DNA of 48,305 nucleotides from Archaeoglobaceae archaeon (GCA_026985525.1 JALSQI010000022.1:1-48305), one strand, 5' to 3'. Numbered from the stretch's first letter, positions 31,432-40,913 are shown. The notes: generated by a model from the letters alone, not told the origin. Program-made: numbers and translations.

Positions 31432-31718
31432 TTGATCACCTTACCTATTTCTCTTTCGAGTTTCGAAATCTCTTCTCTCAGCTTTTCTATTTGCGTTTTG
31501 AACAGATTCTCACTTTTCTCGATATAATCCATAGCCTCTTCTCTACTCACTTCCAACATTAAACCTCCGAGCAGCCTATAAACTGACCTATTTTTTCTGT
31601 TTAGAATTTCTTTAGCAGTAGATAACTCGGCTAACTTTACTTCATACTTTGAAAGAGTATCTTTTAAAAATTTTAATTTATCTTTAAATTCTAAAAATTT
31701 GTAAATTTCCTCGCTCAT
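31422..31718 (-). CDS. Prefoldin beta-subunit-like protein
   Basis: 98 residues: two long coiled-coil helices joined by a beta hairpin. The hairpin reads SVYRLLGGLMLEVSREEAMDYI, matching the prefoldin beta pattern 'VYKxVGxLxVKxxKEEA', but the usual PDD acidic turn before it is replaced by NRKNR. Prefoldins are hexameric (alpha2 beta4) holdases that pass unfolded proteins to the thermosome. It overlaps the alpha-like gene by four bases upstream and DUF505 by ten downstream. The changed turn suggests a divergent paralogue rather than the housekeeping subunit, but I cannot exclude the latter. Confidence 0.75.
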   Translation of the reverse strand: MSEEIYKFLEFKDKLKFLKDTLSKYEVKLAELSTAKEILNRKNRSVYRLLGGLMLEVSREEAMDYIEKSENLFKTQIEKLREEISKLEREIGKVIKCS

Positions 31719-32143
31719 TCTTTCACCTGACCTCCAAGCTTTTTAATTTCCTCGAGAAGCTTGTTTACTTTTCTGCTATCTTCTTCTATGTTTCTGAGTA
31801 GAGTTAGCCTTAGATCCATGAGTTTGCTAATTTTTCTCTCTATTTCATCTTTGACTTCGTCTATGTTAGCTCCTATAACGATTCCAGCTCCAACGTCCAT
31901 GATTAAGTCGTTCACATCCTCTATTTTTCCTTTTATAGATATTCCAGCTCCTATGGGTATGTAGATGTTTCTACCTTCTCCTTTTTCTTTTAGATAGTTT
32001 AGCGTCGAGTCCACTGATCTAAGCTCCGAAATCATTACGTCTATTGTAGAAACTTGTTCTCTAAGGTATTCTATCTCGCCGAGAATGCTTCTCAACTCGT
32101 CCTGAAGTTTTTCCATTTTCTTGCCATTCTCAGCGACCTCCAA
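31715..32143 (-). CDS. Prefoldin alpha-subunit-like protein
   Basis: 142 residues. N-terminal and C-terminal coiled-coil helices flank the alpha-type double hairpin: IYIPIGAGISIKGKIED and LIMDVGAGIVIGANIDEV correspond to the 'ILVPIGAGSFLKG' and 'VSVGSGYAVE' strands of prefoldin alpha. The start is TTG 32143, six bases after GGAGGTG, the same spacing seen for other genes here; GTG 32149 and 32152 overlap or touch that site. It is the first gene of the prefoldin-like / DUF505 operon. Confidence 0.8.
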   Translation of the reverse strand: MEVAENGKKMEKLQDELRSILGEIEYLREQVSTIDVMISELRSVDSTLNYLKEKGEGRNIYIPIGAGISIKGKIEDVNDLIMDVGAGIVIGANIDEVKDEIERKISKLMDLRLTLLRNIEEDSRKVNKLLEEIKKLGGQVKE

Positions 32144-32373
32144 ACTCACCACCTCCTAACTTAATTTTACTTACTTACTACTACTTAGTTTATTTTACTA
32201 ATTTAAAGTTATTTAAATTTTTTGATGGTAGCTGATAAAATAGTTGAGATTAAACTAAAAAACAAATATCAAAATTTTAAATTTAATAATAGTCTGGCAC
32301 AAACTTAACGACAAAAATCGACTAATAGTCCGTCAATCCACAAATTTTATATTCATAAGATCAAACGCAGGTC
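32144..32373. promoter_or_regulatory. Divergent AT-rich promoter region, prefoldin-like operon / HTH regulator
   Basis: About 230 bases without a gene. The plus-strand TATA box TTTTATATT (about 32344-32352) lies about 25 bases before ATG 32374. A perfect odd palindrome GACTAATAGTC is at 32320-32330, and its half TAATAGTC recurs at 32287-32294, 36 bases away: candidate operators for the regulator. The left part is a run of ACTT/ACTA repeats (TTACTTACTACTACTTAG) with no recognisable signal besides the prefoldin ribosome site. Confidence 0.45.
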
Positions 32374-33075
32374 ATGGATTCCGCTGCAAAAGCCTTAGCT
32401 AACAAGATATGTGGAGAAGTCGTTTTTGCTGAATATCCGGGTAAGACTTTAAAGAAGTGGAGACAAATTTTTGAAGTTTCGCAAAAGGAACTTGCGAGTA
32501 GATTAAACGTTTCACCTTCAGTAATAAGTGACTATGAAGGGGATAGAAGAAAATCACCCGGCATAGCGTTTATAAGAAAAATAATAGAAGCTCTTTTAGA
32601 AATAGATAGAGAGAGGGGTTATAAAACGGTTTCTAAGTATAGGGACTTGTTGGATAGCTTTCAGATGGATGTCATATTAGACATGAAAGAGTACGAAATT
32701 TCCGTAAGCTCGTCTAAATTGAGGGATATAGTTGAAGGAGAGGATGTCGTGTTCAACGAGAGAAACGTTAGCGGTCATACAGTCATAGACAGTATAAAAG
32801 CAATACTCTCTCTCAACTCTTACGACTTTTACAGACTTTACGGCTTTACTACGGAGAGAGCTTTGATATTCACCAAAGTTAGCTCAGGTAGGTCTCCTAT
32901 GATAGCAGTTAGAGTTGCAAACCTCAAGCCAGCAGTAGTTGTTTTAAATAGCATTAGTGCTGACAAAGTCGATGAAATTGCCGCAAAAATAGCGGAAATC
33001 GAAAAAATACATTTGATAGCAACAGAAATGGATGTTAATGACCTGATAAAAGTTTTGAGAAAAAACCTTAGGTAG
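32374..33075 (+). CDS. Archaeal helix-turn-helix (XRE-type) regulator upstream of mevalonate genes
   Basis: 233 residues. Residues 24-75 form an XRE/Cro-type helix-turn-helix ([33 protein letters not shown]). The rest is an alpha/beta domain typical of a conserved archaeal regulator (COG1709-like) that usually lies directly upstream of HMG-CoA synthase. It is eight bases from that gene and on the same strand, so it very likely belongs to the mevalonate operon and may control lipid precursor supply. Possible operators lie in the gap before it. Ligand unknown. Confidence 0.85.
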   Translation: MDSAAKALANKICGEVVFAEYPGKTLKKWRQIFEVSQKELASRLNVSPSVISDYEGDRRKSPGIAFIRKIIEALLEIDRERGYKTVSKYRDLLDSFQMDVILDMKEYEISVSSSKLRDIVEGEDVVFNERNVSGHTVIDSIKAILSLNSYDFYRLYGFTTERALIFTKVSSGRSPMIAVRVANLKPAVVVLNSISADKVDEIAAKIAEIEKIHLIATEMDVNDLIKVLRKNLR

Positions 33076-33083
33076 GTGAGTTT

Positions 33084-34124
33084 ATGGCTGGTATCGTTTC
33101 TTACGGAACGTACATACCAATTTATAGAATAAAGGCTGAAGAAATAGCCAGAATATGGGGCGAAGATGGGGAGAGCATATCGAGAGGATTGGGAATAAAA
33201 CAAAAATCTATACCGGATATTGACGAGGATACAGCAACTATAGCGGTTGAAGCTGCGAGGGAAGCTATTTTCAGAGCTAAAATAGATCCTGAGCAAGTAG
33301 ATGCCATTTACGTTGGAAGCGAAAGTCATCCCTACGCAGTAAAGCCAACCGCAACCATAGTTGGAGAAGCGATAGGGGCTGGAAACTACTACTTTGCGGC
33401 GGATTTAGAATTCGCTTGTAAAGCCGGAACTGCTGGAATGCAGATATGCTACGCGATGGTCAAATCGAAAATGATTAGATATGGCCTCGCAATAGGTGCG
33501 GATACGAGCCAAGGAGCTCCGGGTGATGCTTTAGAGTATTCCGCTTCTGCTGGAGGAGCTGCTTACGTAATTGGGGATAAAGGAGTTATAGCTGAAATAG
33601 AATGCACACTTTCCTTCACGTCAGACACGCCTGATTTCTGGAGAAGAGAAGGACAACCTTATCCGAAGCATGGTGGTAGATTTACCGGACAGCCGGCGTA
33701 TTTTAGGCACATAACGTCGGCGGCAAAGAAGATTATGGAGATTACTGAGTTAAAACCATCGGATTTCAGCTACGCTGTATTCCACCAGCCAAACGGAAAG
33801 TTTCCAGCGAGAGTAGCTAAGATGTTGGGATTTTCTAAGGAACAGATCTCTCCCGGACTTGTTGTACCTTACATTGGCAATACTTATTCCGGTTCATCAC
33901 TCTTAGGGCTTGCAGCAACTCTCGATGTTGCGAAAGAAGGAGACTTAATACTACTCGTATCTTTTGGTTCTGGGGCTGGAAGTGACGCTTTCGTTTTAAG
34001 AGTGACGGATAGAATAGAGGATATTGAGAGGAAACCGGGAGTCTGGGAGAAAATAGAGAAGGGAATTTTCGTGGATTACGGAATGTATGTCAAGTTGAGA
34101 AGAAAAATAAAGATGCCAGGGTGA
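33084..34124 (+). CDS. Hydroxymethylglutaryl-CoA synthase
   Basis: Condenses acetoacetyl-CoA and acetyl-CoA to HMG-CoA, the second step of the mevalonate route to archaeal isoprenoid lipids. The thiolase-fold protein has 346 residues, the archaeal size. [13 protein letters not shown] carries the nucleophilic Cys, [14 protein letters not shown] the N-terminal active-site Glu region, and [18 protein letters not shown] the catalytic His. ATG 33084 has a TAGGTGAG site. The gene is followed after four bases by thiolase and then a DUF35 protein; in methanogens these three proteins form one complex that channels acetoacetyl-CoA. Confidence 0.96.
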   Translation: MAGIVSYGTYIPIYRIKAEEIARIWGEDGESISRGLGIKQKSIPDIDEDTATIAVEAAREAIFRAKIDPEQVDAIYVGSESHPYAVKPTATIVGEAIGAGNYYFAADLEFACKAGTAGMQICYAMVKSKMIRYGLAIGADTSQGAPGDALEYSASAGGAAYVIGDKGVIAEIECTLSFTSDTPDFWRREGQPYPKHGGRFTGQPAYFRHITSAAKKIMEITELKPSDFSYAVFHQPNGKFPARVAKMLGFSKEQISPGLVVPYIGNTYSGSSLLGLAATLDVAKEGDLILLVSFGSGAGSDAFVLRVTDRIEDIERKPGVWEKIEKGIFVDYGMYVKLRRKIKMPG

Positions 34125-34128
34125 TAGG

Positions 34129-35289
34129 ATGAGAAAAGTGGCTGTAATAGGAGTTGGACAGAGTAAATTCGGAGAGCTTTGGGACTACAGTTTTAGAGAC
34201 ATAGTTCTTTCAGCTGGTATTGAAGCTATAGAAGATGCTGGGTTAGAAGGGAGAGAAATAGAAGCTATGTACGTAGGAAACATGAGCGGTGGTAGGTTTT
34301 TAGCTCAAGAACACATAGCCGCTTTGATAGCTGATTACTCAGGCTTAGCTGAGTTGCACATACCGTGCACGAGAGTTGAAGGTGCTGATGCGAGCGGTGG
34401 TTTAGCTTTGAGGCAGGCTTACTTAGCCGTAGCTTCGGGTTTGCACGACATAGTCATAGCAGCTGGAGCTGAAAAAGTTACGGATGTTGGTGAAAAAGCC
34501 GTAGAGATACTCTCTTCAGGAGTTGATAGAGAGTGGGAAGTTTTTAACGGAGCAACTCTCGCATCTCTTTTTGCAATGATGGCAAGAATGCACATGGAGA
34601 AGTACGGGACAAGAGCTGAGGACTTGGCTATGGTAAGCGTGAAAAATCATAAAAATGCTACAAAAAATCCAAAAGCTCAGTTTAGGAGGGAAATAAGCAT
34701 AGACGTAGTTATGAACTCTCCTTACGTAGCAGAACCTCTCAGAATGTTCGACTGTGCACCAGTTTCAGATGGGGCTGCGGTTGTGATTTTGGCGAGTGAG
34801 GAAGTCGCAAAGAATTACACGGACACGCCAATTTACATTTCTTCAAGTGCTCAGGCTTGCGATTACATCGCTTTGAGTAGTAGGAGGGATCCAACTACTA
34901 TGGACGCAATCGTTTTTGCGGCAAGAGAGGCTTATAAAAAAGCTGGTGTAGAAGCTAAGGACATAGATGTAGCAGAAGTTCACGACTCTTACACCATAGC
35001 AGAAATAATGGCTTACGAGGACTTGGGATTCGTTGAAAAAGGTAGAGGTGCTGAATTAATAAGAGAGGGCGTTACTGAATTGGATGGAGACATTCCAGTA
35101 AACCCTTCGGGGGGGTTAAAAGCCTGCGGACACGCCGCTGGAGCAACTGGTATAAGACAGGCTGTGGAAATCGTACTACAGCTTAGAGGAGACGCTAAGG
35201 AGAGACAAGTCGATGCCGAAACGGGCTTAACTCTCAACATTGGTGGAACGGGTGCAACTGCCGTAGTTACCGTATTCAGGAGGGATTGA
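34129..35289 (+). CDS. Acetyl-CoA C-acetyltransferase (archaeal thiolase)
   Basis: Makes acetoacetyl-CoA from two acetyl-CoA for the mevalonate pathway. 386 residues, thiolase fold of the SCP2-thiolase-like archaeal class: [17 protein letters not shown] with the nucleophilic Cys, [16 protein letters not shown] with the His-Asp pair, and [17 protein letters not shown] with the second Cys/His. It is placed between HMG-CoA synthase (four bases) and the DUF35 protein (one base), as in the characterised thiolase/HMGCS complex, so it is assigned to biosynthesis, not fatty-acid breakdown. Confidence 0.94.
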   Translation: MRKVAVIGVGQSKFGELWDYSFRDIVLSAGIEAIEDAGLEGREIEAMYVGNMSGGRFLAQEHIAALIADYSGLAELHIPCTRVEGADASGGLALRQAYLAVASGLHDIVIAAGAEKVTDVGEKAVEILSSGVDREWEVFNGATLASLFAMMARMHMEKYGTRAEDLAMVSVKNHKNATKNPKAQFRREISIDVVMNSPYVAEPLRMFDCAPVSDGAAVVILASEEVAKNYTDTPIYISSSAQACDYIALSSRRDPTTMDAIVFAAREAYKKAGVEAKDIDVAEVHDSYTIAEIMAYEDLGFVEKGRGAELIREGVTELDGDIPVNPSGGLKACGHAAGATGIRQAVEIVLQLRGDAKERQVDAETGLTLNIGGTGATAVVTVFRRD

Positions 35290-35290
35290 A

Positions 35291-35677
35291 TTGCTACCCA
35301 GATTCTGGAGGAAGATAAAGTATAGGTACAATTTAATAGGTACGAAGTGTGAAAACTGCGGTACTTACTACTATCCACCAAGGAATTTTTGCACAAAGTG
35401 CAGGAGAAAGAGCAAGATCGTGGAAGTTAAGTTTAGTGGAAGGGGTGAAGTCGTAAGCTATTCAGTCGTTCACGAAGTGCCGGAAAACATGAAAGAACAA
35501 AAACCTTACGTCATAGCATTAGTAAAGCTTGAAGAGGGGCCAATGATAACAGCCCAGCTCGTATGCAGACCAGAAGAAGTTAGAGTTGGAATGAAAGTCA
35601 AAGCTGCTTTTAGAAAGTGTGGAGAAGAAGGCGAATCGGGAATAATATACTACTGCACGAAGTTCGTACCTGAGTGA
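35291..35677 (+). CDS. Zn-ribbon OB-fold protein (DUF35), thiolase/HMG-CoA synthase bridge
   Basis: 128 residues. A rubredoxin-like zinc ribbon (GTKCENCGTYYYPPRNFCTKC) is followed by an OB fold (GRGEVVSYSVVHEVPE...YVIALVKLEEGPMI). In methanogens the corresponding protein holds thiolase and HMG-CoA synthase together and forms a shared CoA-binding channel. The start is TTG 35291 with GGAGGGATTGAA upstream; no ATG lies before the zinc ribbon. The 3' end overlaps the convergent methyltransferase gene by 28 bases. Confidence 0.92.
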   Translation: MLPRFWRKIKYRYNLIGTKCENCGTYYYPPRNFCTKCRRKSKIVEVKFSGRGEVVSYSVVHEVPENMKEQKPYVIALVKLEEGPMITAQLVCRPEEVRVGMKVKAAFRKCGEEGESGIIYYCTKFVPE

Positions 35678-36834
35678 GGTAAACAGCCAACGAACAAATC
35701 GCCAATTTTGAAGATGTGAAACTTTTTTTCTCCTTTTAAATCTTTTTCAAGCTTTTTTCTGAGCTCCCAGTACTTGTTTGGGGATATCTGAAATCTAATT
35801 GTTGCTTTTCCCGCTCCTTCTTTTTTCAATTCCTTCGCGCACTCGGAAATGCTATTAGCTGTAAAAATTACCTCGTAATACCTCAAAAAAGCAGATTCTA
35901 CTACATTTCTTACAGATAGAAGAGTTCTCCTTCCGTCGGAATGGATTATTTCAGCCTCAAGTCCGAGTTTTCCAGCGAGATTTTCTAATAATCCTGAGTG
36001 CGTTACAGTTCTATCAACTTCTGCAATTGTGTCTCCAACTCTACCCTTTCTTAGTTTTAATTTTTCGTCATCGCTCGTAACTCTCTCCCTCGATGGAAGG
36101 GATACGGCAGAGACGTCACAACTTCCAAGTTCTCCAGTGTAAAGTGCTAACCTGTTTAGCCTAAAGCTTAAAGAAGTGTACTCTTTCTCTCCTTCGATGT
36201 TTACTCTTTCCGGAGGCATCTGAGGTGGCAACTCAAAGACGAATTGTTTTTTACTAAACCTCTCTATTAACTTTAAAGGATTGGGTTTTAAGCTTGAAAG
36301 GGTTCTAACTTCTTCACTTTCTGGCCTTGCGGGATCGGAAAATACGATTTCCATAGAAGTTTTGAATTCAAAAGCGTCACCCCAGTAAACCGTAGCGTTG
36401 GAGTTGAGGGATTGAACGTTCATTGCCGCTAAAAAAGCTCTCTTCTTGTCAATTTCTACGCCCTCACTAAAACCTTTAAATCCAAAAAAAGCAAGTTGCA
36501 TTCCAGCACCACAGCTAACGTCAGCAACCCCACATTTAATTCTATCAGCCCTATACTCCGCAACGATGGATGGAGTGGAATACCTGTATCCACTTTCGTC
36601 GAAAAAAAGTCTTTCCGCCAAAATACCAAACTTTTCTTTTGCTTTCAATCTTATCCTTGCCGCAATGTAAGCGTCCTTAGCCGAAAAAGGAATATTGATT
36701 TTTTTAATAATTTTTTTAACTTTTTGAACAACTTGTTTTTCCTGATATCCCTTTTTTATCAATTCTTGAGCTACTTTTACTGCAGAATCGGCGATTTTTA
36801 ATTCTTTTTCGCTTACGAATACTTCTATTGGCAT
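35650..36834 (-). CDS. Class I SAM methyltransferase with THUMP-like domain
   Basis: 394 residues. A helical N-terminal part is followed by a Rossmann methyltransferase core with motif I VADVSCGAGMQLAFFGF and the acidic end VEIDKKRAF, and a motif IV-like FSDPARPESEEV (DPARP in place of NPPY). The C-terminal 90 residues (YEVIFTANSISECAKELKKEGA, RKKLEKDL) look like the THUMP-like domain found in archaeal and some bacterial proteins. RNA is the likely substrate, but position and base are unknown. It follows mbf1 by one base, so the two are co-transcribed; its 3' end overlaps the DUF35 gene. Confidence 0.8.
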   Translation of the reverse strand: MPIEVFVSEKELKIADSAVKVAQELIKKGYQEKQVVQKVKKIIKKINIPFSAKDAYIAARIRLKAKEKFGILAERLFFDESGYRYSTPSIVAEYRADRIKCGVADVSCGAGMQLAFFGFKGFSEGVEIDKKRAFLAAMNVQSLNSNATVYWGDAFEFKTSMEIVFSDPARPESEEVRTLSSLKPNPLKLIERFSKKQFVFELPPQMPPERVNIEGEKEYTSLSFRLNRLALYTGELGSCDVSAVSLPSRERVTSDDEKLKLRKGRVGDTIAEVDRTVTHSGLLENLAGKLGLEAEIIHSDGRRTLLSVRNVVESAFLRYYEVIFTANSISECAKELKKEGAGKATIRFQISPNKYWELRKKLEKDLKGEKKFHIFKIGDLFVGCLPHSGTNFVQ

Positions 36835-36835
36835 G

Positions 36836-37297
36836 TTATCTCTTTTTCTTTCTTATCACTACAACATCTCCAAGAGTTGGCTTGAGATTGCTTTTTTTCA
36901 GTTCGACTTTAACTTCTGGAACTTTTTCCCTCAGCTTTATGTCGAACAGCTTTTCGAGCTTTTCAACTACGTCTGGTTCTGGCGTTATTTCTCCATTTTC
37001 TATTTTTCTGATAAGAGACTCTTTTTCTTGAATTTTTTTAGCTAATTCTGCTTGACTCCAGCCTCTCTTTTCTCTTTCTCTTCTTATGACTTGGCTAAAG
37101 TTTTCTATTAGCTCTTCTACAAATTCTATTGGCTTTTGTTCCTTAACTTTTTTCTTTATTGTTATCTTTTTAACTTCTGTATAAGGTTTTTCTGACCCAT
37201 ATTCTTTGCACTTGGCACACACCACCATTTCGCTTCCTTCAACTATTATAGTGTAACTTCTGCCTTTAATTTCTCTTCCGCAAATCTCACACTCCAT
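36836..37297 (-). CDS. Multiprotein bridging factor 1 homologue (MBF1)
   Basis: 153 residues with an N-terminal zinc ribbon (CEICGREI and [10 protein letters not shown]) and a C-terminal Cro-type helix-turn-helix ([38 protein letters not shown]). This is the archaeal MBF1 layout, conserved across Archaea; the protein is associated with ribosomes and stress responses rather than classical TBP bridging. The start is ATG 37297 with GGGGAT upstream. It is divergent from PAN and heads a two-gene operon with the methyltransferase. Confidence 0.93.
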   Translation of the reverse strand: MECEICGREIKGRSYTIIVEGSEMVVCAKCKEYGSEKPYTEVKKITIKKKVKEQKPIEFVEELIENFSQVIRREREKRGWSQAELAKKIQEKESLIRKIENGEITPEPDVVEKLEKLFDIKLREKVPEVKVELKKSNLKPTLGDVVVIRKKKR

Positions 37298-37392
37298 CAC
37301 GATCCCCGAAAGTAATGGAGATGCAAAACGTATATACTTTTTTAAGGTGTTGTAAAATCGGCAGAAACTTAATAAAAGGGGAAGGTTTAAAA

Positions 37393-38658
37393 ATGATAAA
37401 ACCTGAAAGAATTGGGGGTATGAGAGTGGATAGTGACGATGACGTGATTAAAGAATATCCTAAGGACGTTAACGTTTCGGAATACTTGTTGGACAGGCTC
37501 AAACAGCTTGAAGAAGAATACGTAAGGCTTAAGGAACTTTACAGAAAACTTGAAGATGAAAAAAGATTTGTTGAATCCGAAAGAATAAGGTATGAGAGAG
37601 AAGTTAGAAGGCTTAGAAGTGAAATCGAAAGGTTGAGATCTCCACCTTTACTCGTTGGTGTTATCTCCGATGTATTGGATGACGGAAGAGTTGTAGTTAA
37701 ATCTTCTACTGGCCCGAAGTTCGTCGTTCACACGTCTAATAGCATAGGAAAAGAAGATTTGAAACCGGGAGTAAGAGTTGCGATGAACCAGCAAACCCTT
37801 GCCGTCGTAAGCGTATTGCCATCTCCAAAAGACCCAGCAGTTTACGGATTTGAAGTAGAAGAGAAGCCAAACGTTACTTACGAGGACATAGGCGGATTGG
37901 AAAGCCAAATTGAGGAGATAAGGGAGGCTATAGAACTACCACTTCTTAAGCCAGATTTATTTAAAGAAGTTGGCATAGAACCGCCAAAAGGTGTTTTGCT
38001 CTACGGACCACCGGGTACTGGTAAAACTTTGCTTGCAAAAGCTGTCGCGAATCAGACGAATGCTACATTTATAAGAGTTGTTGGAAGTGAGTTCGTTCAG
38101 AAGTACATAGGTGAAGGGGCGAGGCTTGTTAGAGAAGTATTCCAGTTAGCGAAAGAGAAAGCCCCATCTATAATATTCATAGACGAAATAGATGCAATAG
38201 CAGCAAAAAGAACTAATAGCGATACAAGTGGCGATAGAGAAGTGCAAAGAACTCTTATGCAGTTGTTAGCTGAAATGGATGGATTTGATCCGAGAGGCGA
38301 TATAAAAATAATAGGAGCAACTAACAGGATAGACATACTCGATCCAGCAATACTTAGGCCGGGTAGGTTCGATAGAATAATAGAAACTCCGTTACCAAAT
38401 CACGAAGGAAGATTGGCTATATTTAAGATTCACACGAGAGGCATGAAAATAGATAGTGATGTAGATTTAAATGAACTGGCAAGTATAACTGAGGGAGCGA
38501 GTGGAGCGGACATAAAAGCAATAGTTACTGAGGCAGGAATGCTGGCTATAAGGGATAATAGAACTAAGGTATGCATGAAGGACTTCGTAAAAGCGGTTGA
38601 GAAAGTTATGAAGAAGCAAAGCAAACCCTTCGAGCTAAAAGGAGTTATGTTTGTTTAA
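37393..38658 (+). CDS. pan: Proteasome-activating nucleotidase PAN
   Basis: Hexameric AAA+ ATPase that unfolds proteins for the 20S proteasome. 421 residues: N-terminal coiled coil ([20 protein letters not shown] and following), OB domain ([19 protein letters not shown]), Walker A GPPGTGKT, Walker [11 protein letters not shown], and arginine fingers in LRPGRFDR. The C-terminus is VMFV, where PANs usually show hydrophobic-Tyr-any (HbYX); here Phe replaces Tyr. The start is ATG 37393 after GGGGAAGG; the frame extends upstream but that part covers the promoter (CGTATATACT, about 37328-37337). Confidence 0.95.
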   Translation: MIKPERIGGMRVDSDDDVIKEYPKDVNVSEYLLDRLKQLEEEYVRLKELYRKLEDEKRFVESERIRYEREVRRLRSEIERLRSPPLLVGVISDVLDDGRVVVKSSTGPKFVVHTSNSIGKEDLKPGVRVAMNQQTLAVVSVLPSPKDPAVYGFEVEEKPNVTYEDIGGLESQIEEIREAIELPLLKPDLFKEVGIEPPKGVLLYGPPGTGKTLLAKAVANQTNATFIRVVGSEFVQKYIGEGARLVREVFQLAKEKAPSIIFIDEIDAIAAKRTNSDTSGDREVQRTLMQLLAEMDGFDPRGDIKIIGATNRIDILDPAILRPGRFDRIIETPLPNHEGRLAIFKIHTRGMKIDSDVDLNELASITEGASGADIKAIVTEAGMLAIRDNRTKVCMKDFVKAVEKVMKKQSKPFELKGVMFV

Positions 38659-38896
38659 GTTTTGTTTTTTTAAATATTCTATCCTTATTATTTAATTTAA
38701 TTTGTATTGTAAATTATGATATGATGTCTTTCAAATTAAATTTGAAATTAAAGACACCTAACACCAAATAATTAGAAAAATTGCGATTATTAGAGTCTCT
38801 AAGTTCGCTTTGATGATATTAATCATACCTGCCATTCTCGGACAAACAATAAACAGAGCGAAAGCAATATAAACATAAAACGTATCATTCGTTCTT
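38659..38896. other. AT-rich intergenic region with a long imperfect hairpin and a hydrophobic mini-frame
   Basis: This 238-base stretch between convergent pan and the metallo-hydrolase gene has no clear gene. Near 38727-38758 the sequence from TGTCTTTCAAATT to AAATTAAAGACA makes an inverted repeat (TGTCTTT / AAAGACA arms with CAAAT / ATTTG inside), possibly the terminator of one or both genes. On the minus strand, from the metallo-hydrolase stop codon to about 38762, one frame stays open for roughly 46 codons and would encode two hydrophobic segments (YIAFALFIVC and LIIAIFLIIWC), but has no ATG/GTG/TTG before its middle. A short ATG frame (22 codons) also exists. Neither is called a gene. 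Confidence 0.35.
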
Positions 38897-39607
38897 CTAC
38901 CCCCTTATAAACCACTCTAAGTCAGAAACTACTTTTCCAAATCCAATTTTTTTTATGACTTCATCTATTTTTTCGAGAGTTTGGGGATAAATGTGTGTAA
39001 AGTAAACTATTTTATCTTTTAGCAGATCTGAAAACTGCACCAAGTTGTCAGGAGTTGTGTGGGTTGTAGAAAATCCTGAGGGAAGAGAAAGCTCGTGAAT
39101 TACAACTTCAAAGTCCTTTTCGTAGAGTTCTTTGAAGGGGGAAGTGTCTCCCGTAACGAGAACTCCATCTACTATGTATCCTCTACTCTCGACAGAGTGC
39201 TTAGTGATAACGCTCTCTACTTTAAACCCACAAACTTCAAATTTTTCTTCTCCGACTTCGATTATCTCGTATCTCAACTTTTCTCTTAAGTACGGATTCG
39301 ATTCAAGCTGGGACTGAAACCAGTTTTTAAAACCGTAGGGTGCAAATATCACTAATTCTTCTTTTACTCCACTTAACCACCTTGCTTTTAAAAGGGGTAG
39401 TAAATCTCCCGTGTGATCTATGTGTGTGTGGGTAACCAGAACTGCTTTGACATCGAATGGTTTTTTGTTTACTTCTCCCAATCTCAAAAGGCATCCGTTT
39501 CCAACATCGACGATTATACAATCTGATTTGTGTTTTTCGAACATTACACAACTCTGAGCCTTTTCAAAACTGTCAGCAGTTCCCGTACCCAGAAACGTCA
39601 CTTTCAA
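38897..39607 (-). CDS. Metallo-beta-lactamase-fold hydrolase (RNase Z-like)
   Basis: 236 residues. The metal motif HTHIDHTGD lies near residue 60, with LGTGTADSFEKAQSC at the N-terminus as in RNase Z/arylsulfatase-type proteins, VTGDTSPFKEL and VIHELSL giving further ligands, and YFTHIYP the last His. It lacks the flexible exosite arm of true RNase Z, so it is best called RNase Z-like. The start is TTG 39607 with GAGGTGA six bases upstream. It overlaps the methylthiotransferase gene by 35 bases, so it is the last gene of that operon; the link to tRNA metabolism is plausible. Confidence 0.85.
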   Translation of the reverse strand: MKVTFLGTGTADSFEKAQSCVMFEKHKSDCIIVDVGNGCLLRLGEVNKKPFDVKAVLVTHTHIDHTGDLLPLLKARWLSGVKEELVIFAPYGFKNWFQSQLESNPYLREKLRYEIIEVGEEKFEVCGFKVESVITKHSVESRGYIVDGVLVTGDTSPFKELYEKDFEVVIHELSLPSGFSTTHTTPDNLVQFSDLLKDKIVYFTHIYPQTLEKIDEVIKKIGFGKVVSDLEWFIRG

Positions 39608-40913
39608 CTAATTCACCTCTTAGGTGCGTTGAAGTGCAATCAACTACTTTTACTTTAATCTTTTTACCAATTTTAAACTTATCACGCTCAATTTCACTCT
39701 CACTTTTCAAAACAACGGGTCTGTAAGATAAATACCTCGTTAGGACTTTCGAACCTAACTTCGTTACGAGGACGTTTATAGTTTTACCAACTATTCTTTT
39801 GTTTCTCTTCTCTTTTATTTTTTCTGCAAGCCTCGTTATAGCCCTCGACCTATCTTTTTTTATCCAATCTGGCATATCCTTTAGCCTGTATGCGGGAGTT
39901 CCTTTTCTCGCAGAATACCTTGTGACGTTAACTAAATCAGGTTTGCTATCTTTAATTAGGTTTAAACTCTTGTGAAAAGCCTCATCGTCTTCTCCCGGAA
40001 ATCCTACTATTATGTCAGTTGAAATCATAGAATCTGTTTTGTCAAACTCTTTTCTAAAAGCAGAAACCACTTCGAAGTACTCTTCTACGCCGTGACTTCT
40101 GTTCATAGCCTCCAATATTTTCTCATCACCACTTTGTACTGGTACATGCATAAATTTGTAGATCTTATCACTCGCATAGGCATTTATCAAATCGTCAAGC
40201 ATTTCATAGGCATGGCGAGGATTCATCATACCAACTCTTACCATAAACTCTCCGTCAATAGACGCTATTTTTTCAAGTAACTCCGGTAAAGCGTACTTGT
40301 TGTACTTATCGAGACCGTAAGCACCTGTATCTTGAGAAGTTAGCTGTATTTCAACGAAACCTTGTTTAACAGCTTTCTTCACTTCTTCGACTATTGATTC
40401 GATTCTATAGGACTTCAGCTTTCCCCTCGCAAATCTGGTGGCACAAAAAGTACATTTGCCCGTACACCCTTCTGCTATTGAAACGATTGCTATTCCCGTA
40501 ACAGCCCCGCTTCTATCGGTTTTAAGCCTGTACTTGCACAAGTTTGCTTTTTCTAATTCCGTTTTGGCTATGTTGAAATACTTCTCATCCTTAACAGCTG
40601 CTATAACAGCGTTACATACGTCTAATACGTTGTCAGGGCTTATAGCTGAATCTGCGACTTCTCTAACCTTTTTACTCGAAATTCTGGGAAGACAGCCTGC
40701 AATTACTACTTTTTTTCCTCTTTTTTTCAATTCAATCGCTCTTTTAATTATCTTTTTTTCAGTATATTCCACTACTCCACAAGAGTTCAAAACTACTACT
40801 TCTGCTTCTTCAACTGGAACGATTTCGAATCCCTGCCTAAACAGTTCACACCTCATTATATCAGAATCCGCTTGATTCATCGTACAGCCGTACGTCTCTA
40901 TGGCAACTTTCAT
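39573..40913 (-). CDS. tRNA t6A37 methylthiotransferase (archaeal MiaB/CDKAL1 family)
   Basis: Converts N6-threonylcarbamoyladenosine 37 in tRNA to its 2-methylthio derivative, using two [4Fe-4S] clusters and SAM. The N-terminal UPF0004 domain has three cluster Cys (YGCTMNQAD, NSCGVVEYT and AGCLPRIS), the radical SAM domain has EGCTGKCTFCATRFARG, and a TRAM domain (INVLVTKLGSKVLTRYLSY...IKVKVVDCTSTHLRGE) closes the protein. 446 residues is normal. The start is ATG 40913, overlapping the DUF504 stop as ATGA; a GTG four codons earlier is possible. Confidence 0.93.
   Translation of the reverse strand: MKVAIETYGCTMNQADSDIMRCELFRQGFEIVPVEEAEVVVLNSCGVVEYTEKKIIKRAIELKKRGKKVVIAGCLPRISSKKVREVADSAISPDNVLDVCNAVIAAVKDEKYFNIAKTELEKANLCKYRLKTDRSGAVTGIAIVSIAEGCTGKCTFCATRFARGKLKSYRIESIVEEVKKAVKQGFVEIQLTSQDTGAYGLDKYNKYALPELLEKIASIDGEFMVRVGMMNPRHAYEMLDDLINAYASDKIYKFMHVPVQSGDEKILEAMNRSHGVEEYFEVVSAFRKEFDKTDSMISTDIIVGFPGEDDEAFHKSLNLIKDSKPDLVNVTRYSARKGTPAYRLKDMPDWIKKDRSRAITRLAEKIKEKRNKRIVGKTINVLVTKLGSKVLTRYLSYRPVVLKSESEIERDKFKIGKKIKVKVVDCTSTHLRGELVESDVSGYGNC

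Noticed and set aside
36836-37045. Several hydrophobic/Ser-rich plus-strand frames opposite MBF1
   Set aside because: They are antisense images of Lys/Glu-rich coding sequence and have no ribosome site.
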